From Zea mays (Eukaryota > Streptophyta > Magnoliopsida > Poales > Poaceae), in contig NC_050097.1 in the NCBI RefSeq assembly GCF_902167145.1, positions 140,331,982-140,395,981 on the forward strand: DNA of 64,000 nt, read 5' to 3'. Both the position numbers and the translations under genes were made by a program. The notes beneath the pieces were generated by a model. The model had not been told where the DNA came from, searched no databases, and saw only the letters and a list, made by a program, of their open reading frames with translations. Positions 25,182-36,170 of the stretch are shown here, one piece after another. Within the stretch, counting starts at the first letter, position 1, and each line of letters begins with the position of its first letter.

Positions 25182-28100
25182 TGTCACACCCGGCTTTAAG
25201 GAACAAAGCCCGGTGCATCTCATACATGCGCCAATAAGACAACATATATAATAACAGAGTGTATAGAGATAAAAGTCATAAAACATCAGAGTATTTATTA
25301 CATAGCGGAAGACTTATTACAAAATAAAAGGATAAACATAAAACGAACTAAGGATCGTCAACGCCAATGTCAATTGAGAAACGCCACCTAGATCAGATCA
25401 TACTCCTCGCCTTGTGGCTCCTCCTGAACCACCTGCTCTTCTCCTGTGGGGGGGGTGTGAGACAGCAAGGGTGAGCACATACGTTCATCGCTCAACAAGT
25501 TGTGGGGAATAATGTGACATGAACTCATCAAAGGTGAGAGCTCATGGAGTGTAAGGCTTATCAAAGAGAATGGTTAAAGCTGAGCATTGCTTTTAAGTAG
25601 TTGGTCAAAATTTTATTAGCAATTACTAAGTGTAAGTAAATACCAAACCATAATAAAATAATAGAGAACAAAATTAATAATAAACCCATGCAAATGCAAA
25701 TGACAAATTGAGTTTAGGTTCCATAATTTAATCATCAGAGAGTCCTGAGCTGCTCATGACCGTGAGCTCGGCTAGTATACCAGTTTTACACTCTGCAGAG
25801 GTTGTACCCTTTACCCACAAGTCATGCTACCCATCTGCCAAGGGGTCGCGAATCCCATACACCTCTACCTAGGAAGCGCGGCAGGGCAACACTACGAGGC
25901 CTTTACAAAGTTCCACTAGCTTCCGAAAACCCGCTACAGTTTATAGGAAGCTCCAATGCAGGGTTCTTGTCTGACCGCCATCACAACAAAATCAACCAAG
26001 GACCTCCCTACACTGACCACTCCCCTACTGCCCTTGCCTCTTTCGGGTAAGGTAGTCTTCCACTAGCTTTCCTAATTAGTCAGCCAAGGGCGTCCCATTA
26101 AACCCTTGTGGTGGCACGTGTTTCTCAAGTTAAGCTCTATGTTCCAATTAACATTAATGATCTTGACATGAACATAAATAGAATAACAAAATAACTGGAA
26201 CATAGATATGATAAATAATTATCCCAAATCCATGTAAAGCAATAGCAAACTACCCAAGTGATTCAGGGGTAAACAAGGTAATGAGATAAACAATCTAGGG
26301 TAACCTATTGGGTCCCATCAAAATTAACCTATGCATGAATAAATGATATTAAAGAACATTATTGGGTAAAAAGTGGTCAAGGGCACAACTTGCCTGGCAC
26401 TTGAGATTCCAGGTACCAACTTGCTCTTCAAGTAACTCGTAACCTCGCTGCTAGTCGTAGCAATACAAACAAACATGGTATAGACAAAATTAACATCACA
26501 CCAAACATAAGAATACACTGCGTAAAAACAATCTACGCGTTGCTACGAGACTAACGGAACTTGAACAGATCAAATCGGAGTTAAAACGGAGGAGTTATGA
26601 TTTTCTAAAGATTATATGTGTTTTGTACAAGATTAAATGGGATATAAATTTTAATGTGACTTTCATGTCAAAACAGTGGTACTAGGTGATAGACAATAAT
26701 ATTACAAAATTATAGGAATTGGAACAGATTAATTTGGGCTTAATATGAATTTTCTATGAATTACCCAAGTTTTACGATTATTTTTATGCTCAAAATCTAT
26801 TTTCCGGTTTTATTTAATTCCTGGACTGGGCCATTATTATTAGAAAGTGCAAGGGCTCGGCATAAATTTTCCCAAGACTCATCCTACAGCTGCATGGACG
26901 GCGGGTTGTTTTAACACAAGTCCAGGGTCTCTTACACAAAGTTACAAGGCCGAAGGGGTATGGGGACACTACGACCATCCGATCGGAAATCGGCCGCCAG
27001 GATTAGACCGCGATTCACACAATTGGGCACGTCAAGCTCACCGTGGGATTCAAATCGAATGGTTCCGGTTTTATGGAGCCCTATCTAATTCTGCCCCTCC
27101 GATTAGATCTCAACGGTCGAGACCCACCCAAGGGAACGGGTACACCCTTTAATCCTGTGCGTTGCTGGTAGATCGGATGGTGCACGGTGTCTAGACGAAG
27201 GGGGTATGGTCACATCAAATCCGGACCGCCCATCTAAATCCAACGGCCCAGAGGCCACCATCTTTCCTCTACCCTTTTCCTCTAATCCACACCATCCATC
27301 GCGAGATCCACGGCCACGCACACATCTTCTTCCCCCCGGTCTCCCACGGCAGCCAGGGTAGTGGCGTCGCATCCCGCCACGACGGCGGCTACCAACCAGA
27401 GAAGCCCCGCGCGGCACCCAGAGCACCCAAACCCTCATGGTGAATTACGCAGCGAAGGTCGCGGCAATTGATACAGGGCATTCTTACCAATAGTATGCCG
27501 ACTGTGAGTGAGGGCAACGACGAGGTTGACTGGCGACGAGTCCCAGCTGCTCCGGTGAGCATTTCTCACATAGCTTGCCTCCATTCCTCATCTCGCTGAT
27601 CCCGAATATGATTCGCACCCCTTGGCGAATCAGCTCGACCCACCAGGATTGGTTGAACGGCGGCGCACGCAGGACGCAGTTGCGACGGCTCGATGGTGTT
27701 CCTCGGCCATCCCCCAGCGGCAACACACGCACGGGACGCCGCAGCACCATCGTCGGCCAGAAACGTCGCCCGGGAACACGTCTACGCCACCCACGGGGGC
27801 ACTGCAGAGCTCTCCAATAATCCTCGCACTCTCTTCGCTACCCCCGCAGAGAACAGCTGCGACGACATTTCTCCCTCTCGATCTCTCTCTCTCGGCGGGA
27901 AACGACAATGGTGGCGGACTGGATGAGGTGAGAAGAAGAGGTTGCGGGGCCCGATTTATGTGGCCGAAGCCGAGGTTCCCCAGCCCGGAGTTCTCGGCAA
28001 ATCCACAACCGGCACAGAGGGGAGAGCGCTATAGATTTCAGGAAGTCGAAGACCCGACTGTTTCGGCGGCTGCTACGCAGGGAAGACGACCATGTCACAC

Positions 28101-28926
28101 CCGAGGTGGCCCCACAAGTCAGCACATACCTATCGGACGCCTAGAGGCTGGCAGAGGGGCCCGCTCGACGACGTAGGGATTTCCAAGTCGAGCGCACGGA
28201 AGGCGGCTGACATGCGGGTCTCATGCGTAAGTGGCATGTGCGGGCACACGGCTGATCGGGGCTGGGCCATGCGCACCCTTGGTTTGATGGGCCCACAAGC
28301 CAGAGGCAGTTGGCGCGTCAGCGTGAAGCCGAGGCTGGCGGTGGGAGTGAGACCGTGGCCCCGCCTGTAAGTGAGTCTGAGGACAAGCACGACTAGTTGG
28401 GCCACGCAGACCATGGAAATGGGCCGCGCGTGTATGGGTGAACTGGGTTGACCGAGGCAATTTGAGCCCAAGGCATGGGGTTTGAATTCTCTTTTCTATT
28501 TTCTATTTTGCATTTCTATTTAATTTCAAATTTGAATTTGAATCTTGTTATGAGCTTCACCTTTGAGTAAATTGTACAAATTCAAACCCTGGTTTAGGAA
28601 TCATTTATCTTTATTTACTTATTTTTCTCTACATAATATTTATTTTCTTCTCTTTTCTAATTTCTAGAATTTCTTTTAAATGTCAAATTCCACTTTGGAC
28701 TTTAATATATTTCTTGTCACATTATTTTTATATTGTCACAAAATGCACACAAAAATAGACTCCCAGCATGATGCATAATTTGTTTTTGGGTATCTTTTGT
28801 TATTTATTTATTTGTTTTAATGTGGTGTTCTCATGGAATGATAAATATGGATAACACACATATATACAAAGGAATATCATTTCTCCTTTTAGGTCATTCT
28901 CCATGAATTACAAGTTGGGTATTACA
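25182..28926 (-). repeat. gypsy-B LTR, right copy (5' LTR in element orientation)
   Basis: It runs from TGTCACACCCGGC to GGGTATTACA, 3,745 bp, near-identical to the left copy. A 4-bp indel is visible at about 28370 (GTAAGTGAGT versus GTGAGT). Confidence 0.93.
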
Positions 28927-28976
28927 GTTTATAAATTTCAGATTCGCCCTATTCACCCCCCCTCTAGGCGATTTCA
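28927..28976 (+). repeat. End of the copia-2 3' LTR
   Basis: These 50 bp match the last 50 bp of the 5' LTR (9911-9960) and restore the LTR end GGCGATTTCA after the gypsy-B insertion. Confidence 0.88.
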
Positions 28977-29219
28977 ATGGTCAACGCTCAACATCATCCT
29001 CCGAGGACGAAGAAACAATCCGATGTGTCAAGAAGGTAATGAGGATGATTCACAAAATTAATCTAATGAGTGTGCCCCTACAGATCAAAGATCTTCTCTT
29101 TAACATCGATAGGAAAAAGCAAAGAAAGAGAGGATGCTTTGCATGAGGGGAGAAGGGCCACTTCAGGTACAACTGTCCAAATATGGCCTAACCCACAAAG
29201 AGGAGGAGTAAAGGCATGA
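28977..29219 (+). pseudogene. copia-1 gag, third segment (zinc knuckle with nonsense codon)
   Basis: After copia-2 the frame continues with STSSSEDEE and a basic region to a CCHC-type knuckle beginning CFA (nt 29135) and continuing [10 protein letters not shown]. The second cysteine position is a TGA (29144-29146), and another stop follows after MA (TAA, 29189-29191). The homology ends at about 29219 in a direct junction with gypsy pol on the other strand. The rest of copia-1 (pol and 3' LTR) is absent. Confidence 0.8.
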
Positions 29220-29675
29220 TCTCAGATCAATCTTTGAGAAATATTTGGCCCCTTGAAGTTGGTTGAAAAGGTCGTCAATCCGAGGTAGTGGATAATTGTT
29301 CTTGATTGTAACTTCATTTAAGGATCGGTAATCAATGCACATTCTCATGCTTCCATCCTTCTTGGTGACAAACAATACTAGGGCTCCCCAAGGTGATGAG
29401 CTAGGACATATGAACCCTTTCTGTTGAAGTTCTGCGATCTGAAGCTTCAATACTACCAATTATGTGGGTGCCATGCGGTACGGTCTCTTTGCAATTGGTG
29501 CGGTGCCTGGGAGGAGGTCGATGTAGAACTCCACTTCTCTTTCCAGAGGCATTCCTAGTAATTATTCTGGGAATACATCCATGAATTCTCCCACCATATA
29601 TATGCCTTCTTCTGCTAGGCTGAACACAATTGGATCTTGGGTTGGCGGCTGAGCTTTACACGAAATTGATTTTCC
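29220..29675 (-). pseudogene. gypsy-C reverse transcriptase N-terminal fragment
   Basis: The frame at 29459-29220 reads through [28 protein letters not shown] and [10 protein letters not shown] to KIDLRS, the classic start of gypsy RT. Upstream (29460-29675) the linker [16 protein letters not shown] is present but separated by a stop. The catalytic xxDD motif would be beyond the truncation. Confidence 0.88.
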
Positions 29676-30160
29676 CTAGTGGTCGGTGAGAAGAATAGTC
29701 TTATCTGTGTAGCTTATGATGCCATTGTACCGGGTCAACCAATCCATTCCTAGGATTACATCAATTCCATGGGATGGTAGTACGGCTAAGTCTGCCAAGA
29801 ATACTACCCACTTAAAAGAATTCTGACTTGGGAGCATTTGAGGTGGCAGAGAAGGTCTAACCCTGGGGTTCGGGTGACCAGAGGGACTTCTAATGATGCG
29901 GTGGGATGCCATGTTTTTTCACAAAACTAGTGGCGATGAAAGAATGAGATGCTCAAGAATCAAAAAGCACAGCAGCGGGGGTAAATTCGACTAGGAACTC
30001 ACCGAGTACTACTCCAGGGGCTTGCTGAGCTTCTTGGGCGTCGACATGGTTCATTCGAGCCCTACCATGAAACTGAGTCTTGCTTAACTGGCTGTTGGTG
30101 GAGGGTGCCTTGGAGGCAGGTGCTGAAACATTCTTGGGGCCATCACCGAGTTGGAGTAGG
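29676..30160 (-). pseudogene. gypsy-C aspartic protease, broken at the active site
   Basis: The frame 29912-29676 ends with GIDVILGMDWLTRYNGII, the C-terminal part of gypsy proteases. Upstream the active-site loop reads D-S-stop-A-S-H-S-F: the glycine codon of the DSGA motif is TGA (29953-29955). The protease is therefore truncated. Confidence 0.82.
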
Positions 30161-30179
30161 TAGGTATGGATGTCTTCAG

Positions 30180-31135
30180 GTGCGGGCAATTATTCTTGAA
30201 GTGACAGGGGTCTCCACAGTGCCAACAAGCATTAGCTAGAGGTTGGCTGCTTGCAACAGACTGGAAGGAACTTTGACCAGGCTGACTGAAACGTGACGGA
30301 GCGGATCCTGTTGGCTTGTTGAGGTTTGTCCCCTTGGAAGGGAACCCAAAAGATCAAACCCTCTGGTGCCTGTCCTGCTGCTGAGCTCGAAGACTTGACC
30401 TTTTTCCTCTTCTCGTTCTCTTTCCACCTGGATGCCCTTGTTCGAGAGGTGCGAGAAACTGAAGAAGTCTTGGCTGACAAGGATGGTCTTGAGTTTTGGT
30501 CTTAACCCTTTCAAGAAACGGGCCATCTTCTTGGCTTCCGTGCTAACGTCATCTGGTGCATAACGAGCAAGTTATGTGACTTTATGGATGTATTCACTGA
30601 TGGATCGCCCTCCATGAGTTAACTCCCAAAATTCCTCCTCCTTGAGCTGGACGATTCCCAAGGGCACATGATGCTCTCGGAAAGCAGCCTCAAATTCTAC
30701 CCAGGTAGCATCTCTTACTGTAGTACTGAAATTGTCCCACCAGGATAGAGCCATCCCAGGGAGCTGGTGGGCAGCTAAGTGAACACGTTGGTTTTCGAGG
30801 CATCCAATGGCTTCCAACTTCCTCTTCACTGTGCGTAGCCAATCATCAGCATCGAGCAGGTTGCTAGATCCAGCGAATGTGGGAGGCTTGAGCCTTAAGA
30901 ATTCTCCCGTTCTGTCCTGAGGTCTTCCTCTAATCAGGCACTTATTCTCGAGGCTTCTAGTGAGGACCTCAATGAGTAGAGTCTGATTGGCTAGAACTTG
31001 GGCTATGTCTAGTGGCATCTCCAGAGGTGTGGGGAGGTGGGTCTCACTCCCTTCCCCTCCGTCCTCTCCTTCGATACCTAGGGGAGTCCTTTCTCCAATC
31101 CCTGAGGCAGTAGGCATGGTTCTATCCGAGGCCAT
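30180..31135 (-). pseudogene. gypsy-C gag with CCHC knuckle
   Basis: The frame 31135-30572 begins MASDRTMPTASG and contains the retrotransposon capsid core (LDADDWLRTVKRKLEAIGC, LSWWDNF, WVEFEAAFREHHVP). A TAA at 30572 breaks it before the second half (LARYAPDDV...), which continues with a frameshift to about 30236. A zinc knuckle (CWHCGDPCHFKNNC) is readable near nt 30190-30230. This is a chromovirus-type Gag, now inactive. Confidence 0.85.
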
Positions 31136-31249
31136 CTACCAGAGGGAAGAAGGGATTACTACTATGCATATGTCATTTTTTTTCTTTTTGCAAACATGTT
31201 ATTTTATTCAGCACTCTAGTTCATTACAAGCATAACAACCACCACAACA

Positions 31250-32050
31250 CTACGCACGAGCGTTTCCTACTAATGTGTCCCCAAACTCCCTGAGAAGATC
31301 ATCAAGGCTGGCCAGGGACACTTCCTCGACGTCAGAAAGGTTCTTTATCCCTAGAGAGGGCAATGTTGGCGGGGCTTCTTCCTTCGGATCAGTCTGGCAT
31401 CCTTGGCTTTTGAAACACTTCCGGATCTTCTTGATGGGGGCGAGCCTCTTCAGCCTTCTAGCGTAGTTCATCTTCAAGGTCTGGTATGCCTCACGAGTGT
31501 TGGCTTCCTCGCCTTCTGCCATCTCGAGACTGTCTTGGAGAGCTGCCTTTTCTTCCTTCAATTCCTTGATTTGCCGCTCTAGGCTTTCCACCCGAGAGTT
31601 TAGGTGGGTGCAGTGGGAGAAAAGGCCATCAAAGTGGTTGTCAAGGGTGTGGAGATATCTGACCATGTTGATTATGGTAGGGTCATCTTCATTATGCTCT
31701 CTCCCTGACAAAGTCTAGAGTCTTTTCCTCCATGCAGGGTTGTTTTTGTTGCTGGGTGGGAAGTAGCGGAGGGGTGTCTCGGAGGCTTCCCTGCTATAAT
31801 TTTGGCATAGTTGGCAGAGGGCTTTTTGGGCAGCATTCTGGCAGGTGTTTGGGAAGTGGTGGCCAGTAGCGGTGATCTTAAAGGGAGGGTGATTTGGGTA
31901 GCTTCGGCTTTCTCCCAGGTAGACTTCCATAGAGCACTTCTCAATCCCGTTCTCGTGGTATTCCTTCCAGACATACTCTGGCTTCTTGCGGATCCCTATG
32001 CGAAGCGCACAACTCCGAAGAAGATGAGGAAATCCTTCCCCTCTGAGCAA
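31250..32050 (-). pseudogene. Accessory ORF upstream of gag in gypsy-C; dsRNA-binding-fold-like N-terminus plus coiled coil
   Basis: One frame of about 266 codons runs on the sense strand of the element between primer binding site and gag, broken only by a TAG at 31717-31715. The N-terminal half has a helix-strand-strand-helix pattern (PEYVWKEYHENG, CSMEVYLG, FKITATGHHF, NAAQKALCQLC) that resembles a double-stranded-RNA-binding domain. The C-terminal half, from SGREHNEDD, has a heptad-rich stretch (VESLERQIKELKEEKAALQ) and a basic KKIRKCFKS segment. No ATG precedes the domain in frame, so the true start is missing or upstream. Extra frames before gag are known in several plant gypsy lineages, but I do not recognise a named family here; the fold is my inference. 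Confidence 0.6.
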
Positions 32051-32198
32051 TAGGATGTCTGGTGCCCTCTATCTGGTAGCAAGAGAAGAAGGGTTGTTAA
32101 TATCGGGGAAAGGAGAGAAGGTTCTTTAAGAATTTAAGAGGTTTTTCTTTTAAGGAAAGCTTTTTAGGTCAGGGTTGCGGTCTACGGCTAGTCCTATG

Positions 32199-32210
32199 CC
32201 TCTGATACCA
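32199..32210 (-). promoter_or_regulatory. Primer binding site of gypsy-C
   Basis: The minus strand reads TGGTATCAGAGG next to the LTR end, one base different from the usual tRNA complement. Confidence 0.8.
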
Positions 32211-32212
32211 CC

Positions 32213-35015
32213 TGAAGCGTCCCGATCCTTTGGGACTCAAATGTGATACAATTACTAGTCCTAGGAGGCTAGTAAACACATTCATTTCTTCAAATAGTAC
32301 AGAGTCTTTAATAATAGTTATTACAATACCAAAATGCAAGCTCTAGCGAGCCTGGAAACATAGCACAATGGAAGAAAATCTAGCCCAAGCCATAGGCAGA
32401 CTGGGTGCAGACACAGCCCCCTTCTAGTCGAACATAGCAGAAAGGAAGTCTTTGGTAGCTGAAAAACATAAATAAATATGGGTAAATACTTTACGTATTC
32501 TGCAAGCCCGTCCCACCGGTAAAGAGGGAGAGACCTATATGGTACATGCATGATATGGTGGAGTGGAAGTCACTCTTTTCTTGTCAGAGAAAGGCGATTA
32601 CTTTGATGTTATACCCAAGAGAAAAGTATAGCACATGTTCACACTCAACCATCACTGAGCTTCCCGCTCCCGTGGCTTTGTTTTTATTTCCAAAAGCACC
32701 CACACACTTTCCCTTTTTGAAGACAAAAACACTAATTGTCATACCACACCAGACTTGTCCATACCAGTGGACACGAACTATTCGAATAGGTTTCAAACTT
32801 TGCGTAGAGGGGTACACTTTACCCACTAGTCCGGCTCTACGATCTCACTGCCATGAGACCTAACACCAAAGCTCTTTCCTTCCTTGCACGTCCTTACCTT
32901 AGCGATTATACCAGAAGGAACAAGGCCACCACCATGTCCAAACTGGACAAAACATTCCCCTTCCTTATCCTCCCGGTGCTCCCTAGTCGTCATAATCCTG
33001 GGGGTTCGGACCGTGCAAGTTCAGATTGAGTGACTGCCCATACAGTCTCGAGTGGTTATACTTGTCATGAGTACATGTAGTGAAGAATGACAAATCAGTC
33101 CTTAAATGAGGGGGCAATCCTTCATGCTCACACCTAACCTGGCTGAGCCAACACCTTAGGCCCTCCCCTAAACCAGGGAGTCCTTGATCATCCCACTTAG
33201 TTGGTGATAAGGGTGAATACCCTTCATCATACATTTTTTGAAGACATTTCTCTTCTTTTGAAAAAAACCATTGCCTCAACCCACATTTTCGTACCCAAAA
33301 GATATTCTTTAATGCAGGTTGTCACTCGACTCACAATGCATAGAACCCAACCCATATCCCGGCTTAGGTAGTGGTAGAAAGAGTAGGTAATTTATGCATC
33401 AAGGGTAGAATGGACTTGCCTTCATTGAAGCTCTCTTGGCACGAAAGCTCTATTTCCGGGAGGTCGGGCTCCTGCCCTTCTTCCGGAGCTACGCTTTCCA
33501 GAGGGTCGGACCCCTCTTCGCCTTGGAAAAACAGGCAATAAAGAATAGATCAAACATTGTTTGCTAATAAAGTGTGTCAAGATTCTAAGCATCATCATTT
33601 TGTGACTTAGAGAGTGTTTGGACTATTTTTGGTGCATAAAATATCAACATGTATATATATATATATGAAAATGGGAAAAGGAAAAAGAGAAAAGAAAACG
33701 AAAAGGGATTCTCGGTTAAATGGGCCGGGGGGATTTTGGCCCAGCCGAGCGCGCGCGCCGCACGGGCAGCCGACCCAGCTAGGCCCGCCAACGGGGCACG
33801 GCGCGGCGGATGCGGGGACGACGCCGTGAGCGCGGGCCCACGTGCCAGCGAGGGGAGGAGAGAAAAGACGCTAGGGAGGGAGAAACAGTGGTTCACCGAA
33901 GAGAAAGGACCGACCGTCGATGGGTTCGACGGCGGTTCCCCGCCGGTGGCCCGGTTCTCGGCAATTGGGTAGGTGGGCTAGCATAAGCAGGGACGGGCGA
34001 TCACAGTGGTGGGGTTAATTTGGCCAGTGGAGGCTTGGGTCGGCCTATCCACGGTGAGGTGGTGGGCTCCCGCGGCGGTGAGGTCGCCGGCGAGGCCACA
34101 GGGCGTGATAGGGGAAGAAGAGTGGTGCGCCGTGTTCGTGGTGAGATGGTGAAGTTTGTGAACCACTTTAATTTGACTCTAAGCTACTGGAGCGGGGAGG
34201 GGGAGCTCACCGGAGCGGAGGGCGGCGGCGGCGCTTGGCTTCATTGAGCTCAGGGGGAGGGGTGGGGAGTGGCTAAGGCTGGTGCGAGGAGAGATGGAGC
34301 TCGGGGCGGCCCTTTTATAGGCGCCCGGGGAGGGAAACGACCGAGGCCAGCTGGCGCCGGTGAGGTGCATAGCGACGACGCTAATGGCGCACAACACCGG
34401 GGACGAGACGGCTCGGGGCGGGGTGCCGTGGGAGGGTGTGAGCACAGTGAACTGGGGGGCGGAGCGGTGCCTAACTTCACTGGCGCAGGAGTAATGGCGG
34501 AGAGAGAGAGGGGGTGGTGGCCGGCGGGGATCACACTGATGCCGAGCATGGGCGAGGAAGAAGGGGTTGACGGGTGGGACCCACATGCCAGAGGAGGAAC
34601 GGGCGCGAAAGAGCGAGAATGGGATGCGGCTGATGAGTGGGGCCGAGTGGGCAGCGAGGGAGGGGGAGAGCGGCGCGGGCGTGAGAGGATGGGTCGAGGT
34701 GGGCTGAGAGCGGAGGGGGAAGCACGGGCGCGCGCGCGAGAGAGAGGGGGAAAGCATGGGCCGGAATCGGCCCAGCCGAGAGGGGGAGGAGTTTTTTCCT
34801 TTTTTCTTTTCTCTCTTCTTTTCCTTTATACAAATATTCCTTTATATTTTCTAGGTGCCAAAATGAAATACTATGTGTGAAGTGCTACTAGCAATCATGG
34901 TGTATGCATATGATAAATGAAATGCTTATGAGATTATGCTTTAAGAGAAAGAGTAAAAAGGGGGGGTTAGGAGTTTAGGGTTTCTAACCTTGGAACCAAA
35001 AACTAGGATGTTACA
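32213..35015 (-). repeat. gypsy-C 5' LTR
   Basis: On the minus strand it begins TGTAACATCCTAG and ends GGGACGCTTCA, 2,803 bp, next to the primer binding site. It has one GC-rich block (33720-34780) and a pyrimidine-rich/AT-rich end, the usual layout of these LTRs. An alternative is that the LTR extends to 35690; I prefer the shorter version because 35016-35690 has its own GC-rich and AT-rich blocks and its own TGTAACACC start. Confidence 0.65.
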
Positions 35016-35690
35016 GGCGCATGGGGGAGTGGCCGGGAAACGCGTGTCATGGGCGCGTCCACAGTGGAGAGCGCGGGTGGGAGGTTAGGGAAGGGGAGGT
35101 GGCTGACAGGTGGGGTCTGCAGGCCAGCAAGGGCGAGCGTGCGAACGGACGGTCAACGCTAACAGAGCGGGCTCACCGAGAAGCGGGAGAGAATGGGCAC
35201 GTGCGTGAAAGGATCGACGCCGATAGGTCGGTCCACCGAGCAGCGGGAGGGAGAGGGGGAGAGAGGGCACGTGTGCGATCGTTGCTGACATGTGGGGCCC
35301 ACCTGTCAGGCGACGCGGGCGCGTGCGCGCGACCTGGCTGGGCTGGATTGGACTGAGTTGGGCCAAAATTAGTTTTTCCTTTTCTTCAAATTTTAAAATG
35401 CTTTTTCCTTTTTATTTTCTCTAGGGAATTCAATTCAAATTCAAACCAAATTCAAATTTAAACAATTTCAATCATGTGCATCAAACAAAAGGATAATGTA
35501 GGCTCAGCATGATGCAACATTGCATGACTCACATAGGTTTTGATAAAATAAATAATTAATCCCTCACCTAATTAACTTAACTCTAATCAAAAGGAAGAGA
35601 AAGGAAGTCCAGAGAGAGACAAGGGGTAACACCTGAATTTGGTAGGCATTTAGAGAAGAAATTTTATACCCCCACATTCAGGGTGTTACA
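35016..35690 (-). repeat. gypsy-D LTR stub, minus orientation
   Basis: It ends at 35690 with GGGTGTTACA, i.e. a minus-strand LTR start TGTAACACCC. It includes a GC-rich block with inverted GCTGACA(T/G)GTGGGGCCCACCTGTCAG motifs and then AT-rich sequence. It is probably the LTR into which gypsy-C inserted; the remainder is lost with the left part of gypsy-C. Confidence 0.55.
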
Positions 35691-36170
35691 TACTTTTGTA
35701 CGGGGTGCGGGCAATCAGGTATTTGGGGAGCGTACTTGCGACTGCTCGCTCTGTCCGCCCGACCAACGTTGATCAAATTCCTCGTCGCTGGCGTCGTTAG
35801 AGGGACTGTACTGTGTACATCTGCCTGCATCGACTGCGTACGACTACATCAAACATACACACGAGATGTCTTGTGTGAATGGAGCCACTGATGCCTTGAG
35901 CATTGGTCCCTCCACAAGGTACAATCCGTTTTTTGTATTTGTGCATATTTTACTATTGTTTACTGCTTATGTGAGTAGTGATACACATATGCACATACAT
36001 ATTGTCACATACATCACTATGATTTTCTAGATTAAATTAAAACTGAAAATGTCTATTTGTTCAACAATCCAAAAACTTGATTTTAGGCATTATTCTGTTA
36101 GTGGATTTGTTGATGCGTTAAACCAAGTGAACCTTTTGATTGGACATTTTATAAGAGGTGACGTAGTAAG
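35691..36170 (+). other. copia-E leader and start of gag, with a possible intron
   Basis: An ATG at 35865 opens SCVNGATDALSIGPSTR. It runs into a candidate donor (ACAAG/GTACAA, about 35918) and an AT-rich stretch that ends TTTTCTAG (about 36031), followed by further gag-like codons (FRHYSVSGFVDALNQVNLL). This intron is a guess from splice consensus only. No LTR of copia-E is visible. Confidence 0.4.

Larger units (their letters stand above)
17823..28926 (-). mobile_element. gypsy-B: 11.1-kb Ty3/gypsy chromovirus-like element lacking gag, minus orientation
   Basis: Two long LTRs (17823-21563 and 25182-28926) flank a 3.6-kb internal region whose pol reads on the minus strand. It is inserted in the copia-2 3' LTR; the flanks are GTGTA (17818-17822) and GTTTA (28927-28931), a target duplication with one mismatch. 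By eye the LTRs show about 50 differences in 3.74 kb, mostly C/T and G/A transitions, plus a few small indels. The internal region has a polypurine tract, integrase, RNase H, RT and the end of protease, but no capsid or zinc knuckle. The copy is therefore defective both by deletion and by point mutation. Confidence 0.92.
8041..28976 (+). mobile_element. copia-2: Ty1/copia element (Maximus/SIRE-like) with two later insertions
   Basis: The complete but decayed element has a 5' LTR (8041-9960), gag (10090-12569), pol (12580-15822), a polypurine tract and a 3' LTR (16643-17822 plus 28927-28976). It is inserted in the gag of copia-1; the flanks are ATGAT (8036-8040) and ATGGT (28977-28981), a target duplication with one mismatch. 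Net of insertions (685 + 8 bp hAT, 11.1 kb gypsy-B plus its duplication) it is about 9.1 kb. The two LTRs differ at roughly 3 percent of positions by eye plus two indels of about 20 bp, so it is clearly older than gypsy-B, which sits in its 3' LTR. Two nonsense codons and three frameshifts make it non-autonomous. Confidence 0.85.
29220..32212 (-). mobile_element. gypsy-C internal region (truncated within RT), minus orientation
   Basis: On the minus strand this reads, from right to left: primer binding site (32199-32210), an accessory reading frame, gag, zinc knuckle, protease and the start of RT, ending abruptly inside the RT KIDLRS motif at the copia-1 junction. The rest of pol and the 3' LTR are missing. 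The composition fits a Tekay-like chromovirus with an additional upstream frame. Confidence 0.85.

Noticed and set aside
34179..34880. Overlapping frames of about 190-200 codons on both strands
   Set aside because: Composition effect of the GC-rich block in the gypsy-C LTR.
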